Assembly: GCA_951804985.1 (NCBI GenBank) | Contig: OX638132.1 | Location: 103,530,026-103,594,025 of the forward strand | Source: Dryomyza anilis | Lineage: Eukaryota; Arthropoda; Insecta; Diptera; Dryomyzidae | DNA length: 64,000 bases | Direction of reading: 5' to 3' | Shown here: positions 20,869-33,539 of the stretch, piece by piece | Layout: each line of letters opens with the position of its first letter | Numbering within the stretch: position 1 is the stretch's first letter | Translations under genes and position numbers: made by a program | The notes under the pieces: generated by a model | Databases searched by the model: none | Seen by the model: the letters and a program-made list of their open reading frames with translations, nothing else | Told to the model about the DNA's origin: nothing

Positions 20869-23153
20869 GAAATTCCCATATGCATCATTTTTAAAAGACC
20901 ATAAAATATTTTTCTTAAACGTTTAGAAATTAGTTGGCTAAAACTCATCTTGAATAATCTTTTAAAATCACATGCTGTCAATTCAAAAAGAATCAATTTA
21001 AAAAATTTAAAAAGAATAATTGTTGCACTGTGTAATCAGTTCAGAATGCTAAATTAGCTAAAATATTTTAAATACTCATATTAAAAATAATTCTTCTAAT
21101 TTCAATATCCGCCTTTTAGCAATCAATAAATTACCAAACGCTTCACAAACAACCTTTACAATTATTGAATATACATTCAACTCTGATATGTGATTAGGTA
21201 TTGATTATTTCATTTGAACATCATCACAACCACCTAATTTTATATAGGAAGAACTTTGAAATATTTTCACAAAAAAAAATACAATTTATTCTATTAACAA
21301 GAACTTATTGGCATCTTATTAAATTGAGCAATTTGCAGGAGTGAAGATGAAAAAGACGTGAAATAAATTGCGAAGATGGTGTGTAATTTTCCACGCTTGG
21401 ATTTCTGCAGTTATTCAATGACGTTTACTTCGTGTTAGTCTAAGTGAAGAAAAAAAGAAAAGAATAAAAAACACCCTTCATTCAATGTCACATTTTTTCG
21501 TTTTTTAATCCAATACCACATCATTTTTTTCTGCCATTAGTATGCCTCCCGAACTCAACCCCCGCGTAACCGAAGCAATTTTCAATTTCCTTTTTGATGA
21601 AGCACATTGCAAGAGCAAATTATATACCAGAGACGAAGGATTTGAAAAATTTTGCACGTTCTTGATTGGCCTTCTTATGCGAGACTTGCTGGGTGCCTCA
21701 AGTTTTCTTCGTGCCACAACGTTTCAACTTTCTTCCTTTTTCTACTTTTTTTTTGGTTATTTTTGCCAAGGACTAAGGACACCAGAAATTGTTGGTGCAA
21801 ATGAATGGCTATTATTATGCTTTGGTGAAGTGAATGAAATTGAAGAGAATTTTTAACGAGCTCTAGGACAGCGTATAAAAGATCTGTTTGAGAAGCATAA
21901 GAAGAAAATTACATTTAAATGGATGGAAAAAAAGTGGGCAGAAGTATAACGGGTCAATAAAATGAGACTTCAAGGGGCGCTGCTACAATTAGTGCTCATT
22001 CAATAGGTTAGTGGTTATAGCGTCATTTTGCTGGTTAAAGATTTAAATAAGAATTTGCAAAATACCTACAACGTACTTCCGGTTTCAACTGCCGCGCAAA
22101 TCTACCCCCACATTCGCTGGAATCTATTTGAAAAACATCATCGCGTCAATTAACAAAATTTGAGTCAATTAAAATTTCACTTGAAAAACATTTAGTGCCT
22201 CTTTTAATGGTCTTGCGGAAAATGCATACACAGCAGCACCATGAAGATGACGGCCCGATTCTCCAAGTTGTCGGTTATTCAAAAACTTTGTTTACACAAG
22301 CAACCGACTGACTGCATCCGATTATGCGCCGCCACCTCCAATAAAATAAAATAAAATCAAATAATCATAAAAAATAGTTATTTGCTTACAGCGACGATAG
22401 ATAGACAAGGCTTCGTTTTCGTTTTCGAACATCGACGTTAAAAACAACAAGTACTGCATCAAAAACAAAAACAAAGGCGACAAAACCAAAAAGAAATAAA
22501 AAAAAATTGAGAAAAAAAGCAACACATGACAGTCTTCCCGAAATCTGTTGCTCAATTGTGTCCGTCCGTCCGCCCGTTCGCCTGTGCATCTGTGGGCCAT
22601 TTGTTTACATGAACCCGGTAAAAATGTTTTCAGCCTTTAGTCTCAATCGCTAAAACGTATGGAAATTTGTTTATTCTGCAACGCCGAACCTGGGCCTGCT
22701 CCAGCAACGGCGTGAGTCCTGAACTGCGTCACCAGACGAAGTACTTCGATTGCCGGAGAAGTCGTGCATACATAATGTAAATAAATCTACGCCTCTGGGA
22801 AGGGAGTAGATATGAGTAGAGCTGAGTAGTTGTTGCCGCACTTGTATCTATTACCAGAAGCACTTATTTGATGGGCTCTGACGTGGGGCGGCTGCATTTG
22901 GAACTGGTTGAAATCTTGGGTGCGCCTAAATATTTTGTAAACATTGTTTCTTCTGTTGATTTTGGATAAAAAATGTGCAGGAAATCTGTGGATATTTTTT
23001 ATTTTATATATATTATTTTTTATATATAAAGGAAATGAAGATATAAATAGAGCTAGACATTATAAGAAAGTTTTTATAAAGTTAGAGAATATTGGTCCAA
23101 GATATCGTCGGTTTCCCAAAAAGTAAATTTCGATTGTTTATGTTAATACCCTG
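20869..23153. other. Intergenic DNA with a non-repetitive block at about 21330-22930
   Basis: 20869-21330 is AT-rich with nothing recognised. 21330-22930 is more balanced, shares no repeat family with the rest of the window and may hold regulatory DNA. Overlapping frames on both strands at 21505-21856 and 22322-22600 have no family features. 22560-22580 is a short TCCG microsatellite. Confidence 0.4.
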
Positions 23154-24624
23154 CACTCAAAAAAAAATCTGCTTAAAATACACGAAATCGTCGGTAGCTC
23201 AAGGTTAGAGCGTTGGACTGCGAACCGAAAGGTCCCAGGTTCAAGCCAGGACTGGGGCTAACAACATCTTTTCATAAAAACATTTTTCTATACCGCGCTA
23301 CCTCTCGGCAGTAAATGGCAAACCTACAAACCTAAGCTCTTATCCGCTGTTCGGATTCGGCATTAAACTGTAGGTCCTACCACTTTGAGTACAAATATAA
23401 CATCCACAGCTCAAAAATGGTAAGAGAAATATTTCGTAAAGAAATATTTCGAAAATACGCGAAAGAACTTTCGTAAATTTATGATGAAATTACGAAAATT
23501 AATTGTTTATTTTACGAAACTATTCTATTTTTATTTAAGAAATACATAATACGAAATATTCGTAATTTATTGATTTTTTTTACGCACTTATTCGTACATA
23601 TTACGAAAGTATTCGTACTTTTGATGATATGAAACATTTTACGAATCTTTCGTAAAATATACGAATATATTTAAAAAACACTGACAATGAATATGACGAT
23701 TCATTAAAAAAAATATGAAATATTATGCACTGATTTGATACTTTTATATAGGTCACCAGCGTATACGAATCCTGAAAATAACTACAAACTTTTCATCGCT
23801 GAAGAATTTCCATTCATTTGATACCCATATTTACAAATGGGTAGGAGTACTGAATTTCGAATTTTTTTTTTGGTAACCACAACTCGTTTCGCAGGAAAAC
23901 ATTATTTTCATGTATTTCAGCATGATGTCAATATATATTTGACCAAAAAAGTTTACCCAAGCACGTATATAGTAAAAATGATCTGTAGATGTAAATTTAT
24001 ATGAGGTATTTAAACATAAGTGGTCGCTTCTCAGGTCACAATAGACCGATCATGCCAATTTTTTTGTTCAGACAGCTTAGATATATAAGTAATCTAAATA
24101 TAAAGTTTAATTGCTCTAGCTCTTCTACTTTTTCCGTAATCGTGATTTCAACAGACAGACAGAAGGACAGACGGACAGACAGACATACGGACATCGCTAA
24201 ATCGACTCTGAATATATATACTTTTATATATATACTTTATATATACTTTTCCATACCGGAGATGCTTTCTTCAGGGCGTTACAAACGGCGTACCAAACTG
24301 AATATACCCTTTCACCCTTAGTGTGTATAAAAATAGAAAAGTATACTTACATTAGCAGTAAAGTAGGAGAATAAACTTGATTGCATGTATAACTTTACCG
24401 CAATTTTAAAAACCGGTTACACCGATTAACGGTTTGACGGTTTCGATTTGTGAAACCAGTTTTTTACATCCCTATAATATATACGAATCGTTCGTAAAAA
24501 AATGTTTTGGAAAAAAATATAAATTACAAATGTTCCGTGTATTCTAGGAATTATTCGTATATTTTATGAAAATAAAATTTACGAAAAAATATTTCGTAAA
24601 ATGTCGTAGTAATTATTTTGAGTG
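23154..24624. mobile_element. Composite element with CACTCAAAATAAT ends and ACGAAATATTTCGT interior, copy 1
   Basis: The left end CACTCAAAA and right end AATTATTTTGAGTG are inverted. The interior repeats TTTCGTAAATTT, ACGAAATATTTCG and TTTACGAAACTATTC. The SINE at 23189-23427 and an inverted GACAGACAG-bearing repeat (24130-24325) lie inside. Related copies are at about 33540-35239 and 49250-49950. Confidence 0.55.
23189..23427 (+). mobile_element. tRNA-derived SINE, copy 1 (3' truncated)
   Basis: The head GGTAGCTCAAGGTTAGAGCG resembles a tRNA D arm and A box. TTGGACTGCGAACCG follows, then GGTTCAAGCC at 23238-23247 as B box. The body shares GGGGCTAACAACATCTTTTC, TACCGCGCTACCTCTC and GTTCGGATTCGGC with copy 2 at 34219. 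It stops at the CAGCTCAAAAATGG word, about 70 bases short of copy 2. The acceptor stem does not pair, so it is not a working tRNA gene. Confidence 0.8.
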
Positions 24625-24654
24625 TGTAAAACCTTTTGAAGATCATTTTTAAAT

Positions 24655-25085
24655 TCGATAACATATCCCCAGACAAAATTTTTGGCAGGGTCGGGGTAGT
24701 TTAGAAATATTTTTTCGACATATTTCAAACAGACAAGGGCGGAGTTTGCATTAAAAGCTGTTTGTTTTCGGCCCATTCCCAAAATATGCCATTCTGGCAT
24801 TTTTCAGGAATATTTCGTTCATATTTCCGGCAAACGCACAGCTAAATGGAATATCTTGGGAAGTGTATAGCAGGTTGTAAAATTTCATGGCATTTTAATG
24901 GAAGATTCACGCCATATTTTGGGAATGGGAATAAAACAAACAGATTTCAATGCCACCTTCGCCTTTGTCTGTCTGAAATATGTCGAGAAATTGTTTCTGA
25001 ACTGCTATACACTTCCCAATATATTCCATTGCGTTTGCCGGAAATATGACCGAAATATTCCTGAAAAATGCCAGAAATTTTCATT
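24655..25085. repeat. Overlapping inverted copies of a dispersed repeat
   Basis: 24796-24873 and 25002-25072 are inverted copies (GCATTTTTCAGGAATATTTC, CCGGCAAACGCA, GGAAGTGTATAGCAG). 24700-24795 and 24905-25000 are also inverted to each other (GACATATTTCAAACAGACAA, CCCATTCCCAAAATATG). Related pieces lie at 14560-14700 and 62340-62420. No coding function is visible. Confidence 0.75.
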
Positions 25086-26990
25086 TTGATAATGATAAAT
25101 GTTCGATATAAAACTCAAAGTATTTGAAATTTTAGTCGTGTGTTTTACAGAGACCAGAAATTACTATTAATCATTTTTTCCAAATCCATTTGATTTTTCA
25201 CTAAGAGATATTATACAATATCTTAAAATTTTTCAAAAAATATAAAGGTCTTCGTTGAGAGATATTTTTTTATTTGAAAAAATACAGGTCTTTAGTTGGG
25301 AGTTATATAAAAACCTTCATTTTAAACGTTAATGGTAAACGACATGGTTAATGGTAGACCGAATATTCAATTGGTCTCATTTATAGGGAATTCATAGAAA
25401 GTGATAGGAGAACAGAAAAATACGGATTTTTGGCATCCAGTTGAGATTATTGGACGAATAATGCAGAGATGGACAGAATTAAATTTATTTTAAGTGGGAT
25501 TACAGATGCACCCAAGTGCATCATTGGAACTATTTTGGTTGAATTATTTCCAAATTATCAGGTGAATTGCATTTTAAATTTTAAATATTTAGAAAATGGA
25601 GATATCGATTATTGCTTTGTTTTTGTCGTTCAACATTTTTTTTAACAAACTTATTTTTTCGAAATTTTTCTAAAATTGTTGTTTTTGACGAATATTTTTT
25701 TTTTGAAAAAACGTCATCAAACGAAATGAGAAAATATGAATTTGACACTCTCTTGCGTCAAAACCTTTAATTATAAATTTTTTGTTATGAGAAAAATTTG
25801 TGATTTTTATAAAAATTGATTTTCCAGAATTTTTTGATTTTTTAAATGTTTTAAATCTTTAAAGCAGTCTGATATTCTTGAATATATAGAAATGAAATTA
25901 TAATATATAAAATATGGCTGTTTGTTTATTCTTTTTATTCCCCCATTAAATGCAATTAATTTCCGCCGTCGATTTGCATAAACAAACAATTGTAAAATTA
26001 CTTAAATTAATATTTTTGCGCATTTTAAGCAACTGTTTAATGGTGCAGTACTCAATGCATTAATTTTGCTTTGGTAAACAAAGTACAGTGAATGAAAATT
26101 ATAGACCTATACTTTGTATGTAGAACCGATTGTGTTTTTTAAAAAAATATTTAGTTCTAGATAGCAGCAGTATTTCTCTTCTCCATCTTCTCACAGACCA
26201 CAAAACTGCTGCACATGTGTTCCCCCGGCAAGTGCTTACATTGCGCCTTCATTAAGAAATACTTCTTGTCAGTTGAGCTGCTCTTCAGTGGGGCAACTCT
26301 TTGTGTCAAAATGTTGGTTCCTGCATTGCCCAAAATGCTGCCAACGCACTTAGAGCCCACTGCGCGCGCCATATTTGGATTTTCTGTTCGTTTCAGTTGT
26401 TTACAATGCAATAATTGCGTTAATTCTTTTCTTGTTCAATTTATTTCATTATGTTTTTATTTCTCGGAAACGTCCTATGCGTTGTTTTCTTGGCGCAGAG
26501 TCCCAACTGAATTTGGTTTAATTTTTAAGTAAATCCAAATATATAAAATGTAATTTTTCTTGGAGAACTCTTGCTTTTATTACCTACCTACGGCTGCCCG
26601 CCTCTTGCTTCAATGTAGGTAAATGAATTTCTTAACGAAACGTCCAAATTCATAAACAATTTGACGAAGTAGGTGTTTGCTTGAGTAAATAAATGTTTTT
26701 TGTTTTTGAGAAATTGAAATCTGTTTTGCCTTGTGATGAATTGCTAATTGTTTAGTTTTTGGCATGTGGGTGGCCGTCGAATTTTAAACAAGATGGTTGT
26801 CGTGGTCTTTAAAGTTTAGTACAGTTTCGCAAAGTATTTATTTAGTTCTAGGACTAGCTGTAACTAGAAATATAGTATATAAATGTATAAAACTTTTGAA
26901 GGATCTTATATAAAGCTATCAGCAGGGCGAATTTTACAAATTTTAGATAAAATTTTAGATTTTACTTAAATCTCTTCACTCTTCAAAATG
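25086..26990. other. Intergenic DNA with a non-repetitive block at about 26150-26860
   Basis: 25086-26150 is AT-rich with nothing recognised. 26150-26860 is more GC-balanced and free of the window's repeats. Overlapping frames on both strands (26157-26532) have no recognisable domain. Confidence 0.4.
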
Positions 26991-28445
26991 CACAGAAAAA
27001 AATGTACATCATATTGATGAATGCCGTTCTTCAAACCATGATACATTGTTTTGAAGAATCATTCATAATATTAATGACTAACGCCATCAATGCTATCATA
27101 AATATGAAGAATGCTTGGTAACTGTCGAAAAAGTGTTCTGCAATATGATGAACTGTATGTGAAGAATACGTTTCATCATATTGATGAACCAAAATCTATA
27201 TATGTTAAACTCTTGGTCGGTCTGTCGGTCTGTCTGTTTGTTCCAGCATCACGACTAAACCGCTGAACCGATTTAACTGAAATTTTGCAACAGGATCATA
27301 TGGAGTACGGAGGGTGTCATAGGCTATATATGAGCGGGATTCGACAAAGGGGCGTCACATCTCCCATACAACCTAAACTTTCAAAACGACATAACTCGGC
27401 ACGTACACAAGCTAAGAAGATGACACAGAAAACACAAATACAAAAAAATACAAAAGCAAAACCAAAAGCAAAAATCAAACACAACAATAAAAGCACAAAA
27501 CTTAAGCAATAACTCAAAAACAACAGAAAAATAAAAAAAAAGGATAGAAAACAAAATCAACCACACTAAAATTCACCACACTAAAACTCATCACACTAAA
27601 ATTCACCACACTAAAACTCATCACACTAAAATTCACCACACTAAAACTCATCATACTCAAGTTCACCACACTCAAATTCACCACACTAAAACTCAACGCA
27701 ATAAAATTCACCACTCCAATACTCAACGCAATAACATTCACCACACTTAAATTCACCACATTGAAACTCACCACACCAAAATTCACTACACTAAAATTCA
27801 CCACACTAAAATTCACCACACTAAAACTCACTACACTAAAATTCACCACACTAAAACTCGCCACACTAAAACTTACCACACTAAAATTCACCACACTCAA
27901 ATTCACCCACTTAAATTGACCACACTAAATTTCACCACACTTAAATTGAACACACTAAAACACACAACAATAAAATTCACTACACTTAAACTCACCACAC
28001 TAAAACTCATCACACTAAAACTTATACTGGGAAAAACTCTACGAGGAAGAATTCTACGGGAAAGAATTTTTTTTTAATTCAATTTTTTAAAAAAAAAAAA
28101 ATTTTTTTTTAGGACATTTTTTTTTTGTTCTAATTAATTTTTTTGAAAATTTTTTTTGTCCGAAACATTTTTTTAAAATTTTTTTACTGTTATTTTTTAA
28201 ATAAAATTTTACAACAATTTTTTTTTGAACTTTTTATAAAAAGTATTATTATTTTTTTTTAATATTATGAACAAATTCATCAATATGACAATTCAAATTG
28301 ATTGTATTGAATATTTTGTTCATATATATAATGAATGCATTCATTAATATGTCATTAAATGAACGGAGGTATCAATATGATGAATCTGGTAGTTGGTGAA
28401 AAAATTCATAATATTTATGAATAAATTCATCATATTTTTCTGTGC
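26991..28445. mobile_element. MITE-like element of the 20051 family, copy 2, with nested insertion
   Basis: Ends CACAGAAAAAAATGTACATC and CATATTTTTCTGTG enclose the same left and right parts as the copy at 20051-20868. At about 27195 the shared sequence is broken by the minisatellite element and resumes around 28070 with the A/T homopolymer tract. The GGAAATGCCCATATG flank on the right also matches the other copy (GGAAATTCCCATATG), so the shared region is larger than the terminal repeats suggest. Confidence 0.7.
27200..28070 (-). repeat. Dispersed element with 15-bp minisatellite, copy 2 (inverted)
   Basis: Reverse-orientation copy of 15540-17185. It runs from AACCGATTTAACTGAAATTT and GGCTATATATGAGCGGG, through an A-rich tract, to about 460 bp of ACCACACTAAAATTC units (27560-28020), then GGGAAAAACTCTACG and GAAGAATTCTACGGG. 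The array is less than half as long as copy 1. It sits inside the MITE-like element 26991-28445, so it inserted later. Confidence 0.85.
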
Positions 28446-30440
28446 AGGAAATGCCCATATGTATAATGTATGCGATTACCATTTAAAATGGTGCATAGGG
28501 TATATTAGGGTATACGAATCCTGAATATAGGCTCAAAATTACATTATTGGTTAGGTAACTGCGTTGCAATGACATCGTGCATACGATTTGTTGCCTCGTT
28601 TGAACCTCATCAGTCTCCGATTATCTGAAATAATAACATTTCGTTGGCATGGCCCTACCGAAATGAGCATCATCTAAACAGTTCTGGCCCATGAACTGTT
28701 TTGATAATATAAATTTTAATAAAGTCATGACAGGGAACGATCATTGAATTTGGTCCTTGTCATAACCCGATCCGTATGCTGAAGAACATGGTCTAGACAT
28801 GATCAAATCCATCTTATTAGGGTGAATTTGTACTAGGGCCGTGACATGACCAATATGATTAGGTCGTGATTATGTCTACCCCACTACTAGGGATAATTAC
28901 TACTCACTAGGATACATTTTAAAATGAAAATCTGAAATCTTTAATTATATATTTATTTTGTGAATATCCATAATTAACATTTTCAATTAAAAAAAAACTC
29001 TAGTGTCTTCATCGGCTGTATTAAAAAATTATATAAATTTTTTAAATATGAGGTTGGTTTGTGGTATGGCCATTTTTGCTGCTGCTTCTTCTTCTTCCAC
29101 CTCATAGTAATCAAACCAATGGAGCTCTGGCTCCTCTCGAAACGCTTATTATACGCCAGACCCAATACACATCTGCTCCTCCACAGCAATAACAAGTTCG
29201 GCAACAGCAACAACAACAATAAACCAGCAGCAATAACAACAGATCCATTGCGCTGCCAGCAGAATGAAATGCCACCCACCTCACGAAGCCATAGCAATTT
29301 AAGCAATTTTCCCCAATTTTCATCGAATGAACTTTGTGCGTGCGATTTAACATATTTTGTCGGTAAATACTGCTCGTCGTTGTTGATTATTTTCTTGAAT
29401 ATAAAAACGTTTAAATGATTTACCAAAAATTAAATGATAAATGTTTGGTTTTTTTGTAAATTTTGTTTATTTTGTTGGCTGTATGGGTGAAAATCTGTTT
29501 GGCTGCTGAATCGAAATGATTTAGAATGTGGGGAACCGAACAACATATGTTGAAGGCAGCTTAATTCGAACTTTTTTTATGATTATTATTTTTTGTTTTT
29601 TTATCTTCTTATTTTATAGTTTTTGTGAATTAGAAAAGCATGCTCAACGCAATTAAGTTTGCTCTGCATTTCAACAATGAAAAGAGCTTGATTTAGCAAC
29701 CGATTAGAATCGCTTGATATGAATACGTGCGGCCTCAAAATGATGATTTGGAGTATTTTTCATTATGACTACTGAAATTGCTTATCGGCATAACACATTT
29801 CGTTTGCAAATTGGTTTTTGAATTTGTTAAATTCTGAAATTGAGCAAAACTAATTTAAAATACAACGTCAAAAAGCTTTAGCACTTGAAATAATTTGCAA
29901 CTCTATGAAAAATATTCATTTATAGTATTTAAATGGAACAGTTTTTTTTTGTAATTAAGTTATACATATATTGGTCACTAGAAAACCCTACGAATTTATG
30001 TTGCAATTCATGAAAAAATCCTATATAACACGTAATTCATCGGAAAACACCTGGTTGTATTTAATTTTTACGTTTTTATATCTGTTTTTCAATAAACTTA
30101 AATAAAGCGTCGGCATATGGCTCTTAAATAATTTTAAGTGTTAATTTAGTACCTAACATAAACAATTCATTCAAATTTAAACATTTTAAGAATTCTCATA
30201 AAAAAGGTGATTTTAAAGTAGAATAATTTAAGTACAGGGGTCATTTCTTAAGTTTGCTTCTTATAGATATTTCAAGGTGACTGAGTCACTTGGATGGAAA
30301 AAATATAATGATAAACAATATATATGCCATGGATTGAAATGATGTTCCGTTTAGTATAGGCATTTGAAGTTAGGGATCCTACTAAGTCAATCTCTATGAT
30401 TTTTATACCAAATAATCAGATTTAGTATGGGATTCTAAGT
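28446..30440. other. Intergenic DNA with a CAA-rich stretch
   Basis: 28981-29430 is a more complex block with CAACAACAATAAACCAGCAG-like triplets near 29205-29245. It gives opposite-strand frames rich in Asn or Leu/Cys, which is typical of CAG/CAA repeats, and is not called as a gene. The rest is AT-rich and featureless. Confidence 0.4.
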
Positions 30441-31040
30441 GTAAGTTTTTACCCTTCTACGACGCTCCGTTTAGAAGATATGAAAGATTTAAGAAATTTC
30501 ATTTTCAAAAAAACGATTCTAAAATTTCCTGAAATAGTGCAGACTTTTACCAGACTTTTTTAAATCTACTTTGAAATCACTATAAAATGTGCCTACTTTT
30601 ACCCCTCTACGCCGTTCCATTTCGAAGATATTTTGAAGATTTAAAAATTTTTATTTTCCAAAAATCGATTCTAAAACTTCCAAGAATAGTGCAGACTTTG
30701 ACCCTTCTACGACGCTCTGTTTAAAAGATATGAAGGATTTAAGAAAATCTTTAGTTGTCAGCCGATTTCTCCAGGACCACTTTTATTTTATTTTCCAAAA
30801 ATTTCCTTTTCCAAAAATCGATTCTAAAATTTCCAAAAATAGTGCAGACTTTGACCCCTCTACGAAGGTTTAAAGAAAATCTTTAAACCGGTCCAGAACC
30901 ACTGGAACGAATAAAAGAATTTTTCAGTAATAGACCTACTTTGAAATCACTATAAAATGCGCCTACTTTTACCCCTTTCCGTTTAGAAGATATGAAATTT
31001 AATTTTCCAAAAATAGTGCAACTTTTAAATTTTTAAATTC
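30441..31040. repeat. Degenerate tandem repeat of about 170-250 bp units
   Basis: The words CCCTTCTACGACGCTC, GTTTAGAAGATATGAAAG, AAAATCGATTCTAAAATTTCC and AATAGTGCAGACTTT recur three to four times in the same order. The copies differ by substitutions and gaps. No gene is visible. Confidence 0.7.
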
Positions 31041-33539
31041 CTAATATTTGACGCTTCGTTTATATTCTACAGCTATTTAAAGTTAAAGGTAAGATTTCTC
31101 GAATCCTATATTTCAACTCCTATTGGACATATATGATATATTTAGAATGTATGAATCTTCATAGAATTGGAAGAAATGCGTATATTGTAACTTTCTGAAC
31201 TTCATAGTCAACTTCGCTTCAGAGTCTGGCTCTCCTAGTTTTTCTGCTGATTCTACCAGAATATTCAATTTTCCCACGCATACGCAAATGTGTGGTCCAT
31301 TTCGTCTCGCCAATTGCAGGACAATTGGACGATTGTTGTGACATTCTCAAGTACACTGTGTATGCTGGATGCCACTTGTTCGTCTGCGGAGCGGTCTGAG
31401 TTGACCAACTGGACCACCGAAAATATCCGTCCAGACAGTGCAAGTGGATGGCGGCCGGCCGGTCGGTCCGCCGTCGTTGGGCAATGTTTTGAAACTTGCG
31501 ATTGTCAAATAAACACTGACGCGTCAGAAGTCTGATTTTAATTGATTTGATTTGTGCCCATTCGTGGAATATAATCTCTGTGAATGCCACACACGCACAG
31601 TGTGTATTTGTTTTAATTTTAGTTAAGCCCTAGTTGAAGCAATTATTGTGTTTATTTAAAAATAAAAATAAAACAACCTTCACCGAGGGAAACTTTATAT
31701 ACCAAGATGTAGTTGCCACAATGAGCCGCACAATTCAAACGCCAAACGAAGCGCCAAAGTGCACATATTACCCGTCCTCGCCAACAACATTGACTTCTGA
31801 TCGGACGGATTGTTTGGAAAATAAACAAAAATGCAAATTAGAAACCGATGAAGTGCAGCCAACTAACACTAACTTCAAGAACACATGTGGTGCAGCCTCT
31901 AAAATTAACCCTTTGTCTGCGACTGCATATAGGGCTCACTTTTCAAGAGCACATGATAGATCTTTTGGGCTCATAAATACCTCCTATTATTTGGAATATA
32001 AAAAACGAACTATTTTCGACTAATTGTCTTTAGAGTATTTAGCGCAATGTTGTTTTTATTAATTTGTGCTGTCAATTCTATGTTGTGTGTGTCCCAAATT
32101 TGTCAATCCGTCTCGCGACGTTCGCAGCCTTAGCGCCAAAATCACTTCGAGTGTTTCAAAAGTATTTAGCATACATTTTGGAAATGGTAGAGTCACTTGC
32201 ATCCAGTGGAAAATCGGAAAATCCGCATGTTTATTCAGATGTGCGCGCGATATCGTCTGTGCGAATGGCACTTGAACAAACACGTTTGACAGCTTCGATC
32301 ATCGGGTATACGGAATTTCAGCAAATACAGTCAAAATCAATCATATTAAAGGGGCCAAAGAGTATAAATAAAAGTATGTTTTCCCCAAGGGGACATTACA
32401 TTAATGGGTACTAGTTCTACCACGCTTATATGAAACTAATCGGCAAATTTAATATGACTTGGTTCTAAGAAGTAGTGAAATTACACCTCATATAGAGCGC
32501 TAGACTATCAGTGAATTATTCTTCAATAGGAGAATTTTCAGCGTTATCCAAATCTCCAATTGTTCAAAGTTCCGTGATAGGGCTAAAGGTCTGTATAAGG
32601 TGTTACTTCATCTCTTCCTAGGACAACTCCATGTCAGAATTAGGTAGGATTAATATAATTTTCCGGTAGGGCATAAATAAAAGTATCTTTTTATTACCGA
32701 TTTGTTTATCACTTGAGCCGCCAATACCGCTACCTAAGCGTGTCAATTATAATTTTAAAAACACCATTATTTCGTATGTTTACAAACAAACTTAATCGCC
32801 TTACAACATATTGTCACCGAAAATTAGTCGATCCACTTGACATTGTCGTCACCACATAGTGCGCCTAAAGGACATGTCGCAGTTGGTCACAGACCGTCGC
32901 ACAGTTTTGTTGCATGAGAATTACATAGCTGCGCCTCTGGTCGCAAGGATTACAATTTCCAAACCACACTGAGGCTGTTTCTTGTAATTGGCGCAAATGC
33001 ATATGTTGCAAAATGACCAACTTGTGTGGTCATTTTAGTCTAAAGTGTTTCCAAGGTTGTGCCCAAAAACACTTCCGTTCCTTGGCCATTTTATATCCGG
33101 TGCAGTTTAAGTAGTTCTGCAGATTTTCCTGCTTTTCTCTTTTCTCACACATTTGAGTATTTTTTGTCGCTCTTGAGTTGCTTACTCAATACTTGTACTC
33201 GATACTTCTAGTTGAGTGATTTCTGAATAACGGGGTAGTTCTTCATTTTTCCAAATCGCATTAATTAGATTTAATGTGTAATATGCCTCTCCGAATGATT
33301 TCAAACAATGCAATCGACATAATCACTACGGGAACTCTTGATTTCAGTATGATACATGTGTTATTCGTATAATTTGTGTTACTTTTGATATCTAGGGTGC
33401 ATGGTGGGAGAAAATATCACTGTTACATAAGTTCTTAGGACAAATGAGGAGTTGAATTTGATCGAAACTGATTTTTATTTTATTGAATTTCAATAAATTA
33501 TATTTAAAATTTTGTATATATCGCCAAACTCAATCGTTC
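31041..33539. other. Largest non-repetitive block between the genes, candidate regulatory DNA
   Basis: 31200-33240 is largely free of the window's repeat families and is GC-balanced. It includes a GGCC/GGTC-rich tract at about 31450-31480, the inverted conserved block at 32833-32876 and several TTTGTTTAC/GTAAACAAA forkhead-like words near 32775. Frames at 31219-31590 and 31634-32023 on opposite strands show no family features. Regulatory function is inferred. Confidence 0.4.
32833..32876 (-). promoter_or_regulatory. Conserved block with Tinman-type site, copy B
   Basis: Read on the minus strand, it starts CATGTCCTTTA, continues CGCACTATGTGGTGACGACA and ends TGTCAAGTGG. It matches copy A (9563-9607) except for a 1-base gap with adjacent changes and one A/T difference. 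The similarity continues weakly beyond the site (GACTAA, TATG-TG, GGCGAT). It lies in a non-repetitive block about 12 kb beyond the ladybird stop codon. Confidence 0.45.

Noticed and set aside
21505..21856. Opposing frames of 70-104 residues
   Set aside because: Both strands are open over the same bases and neither shows a recognisable domain. Left as possible regulatory DNA.
23189..23262. Possible tRNA gene
   Set aside because: A and B boxes are present, but the acceptor stem does not pair and the sequence continues into a body shared with a second copy that has a target duplication, so it is a SINE. The same applies to 34219.
29059..29418. Plus-strand frame with Asn runs
   Set aside because: Depends on a short CAA/AAC microsatellite; no splice context, family feature or codon signature. 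The minus-strand frames over it are equally open.
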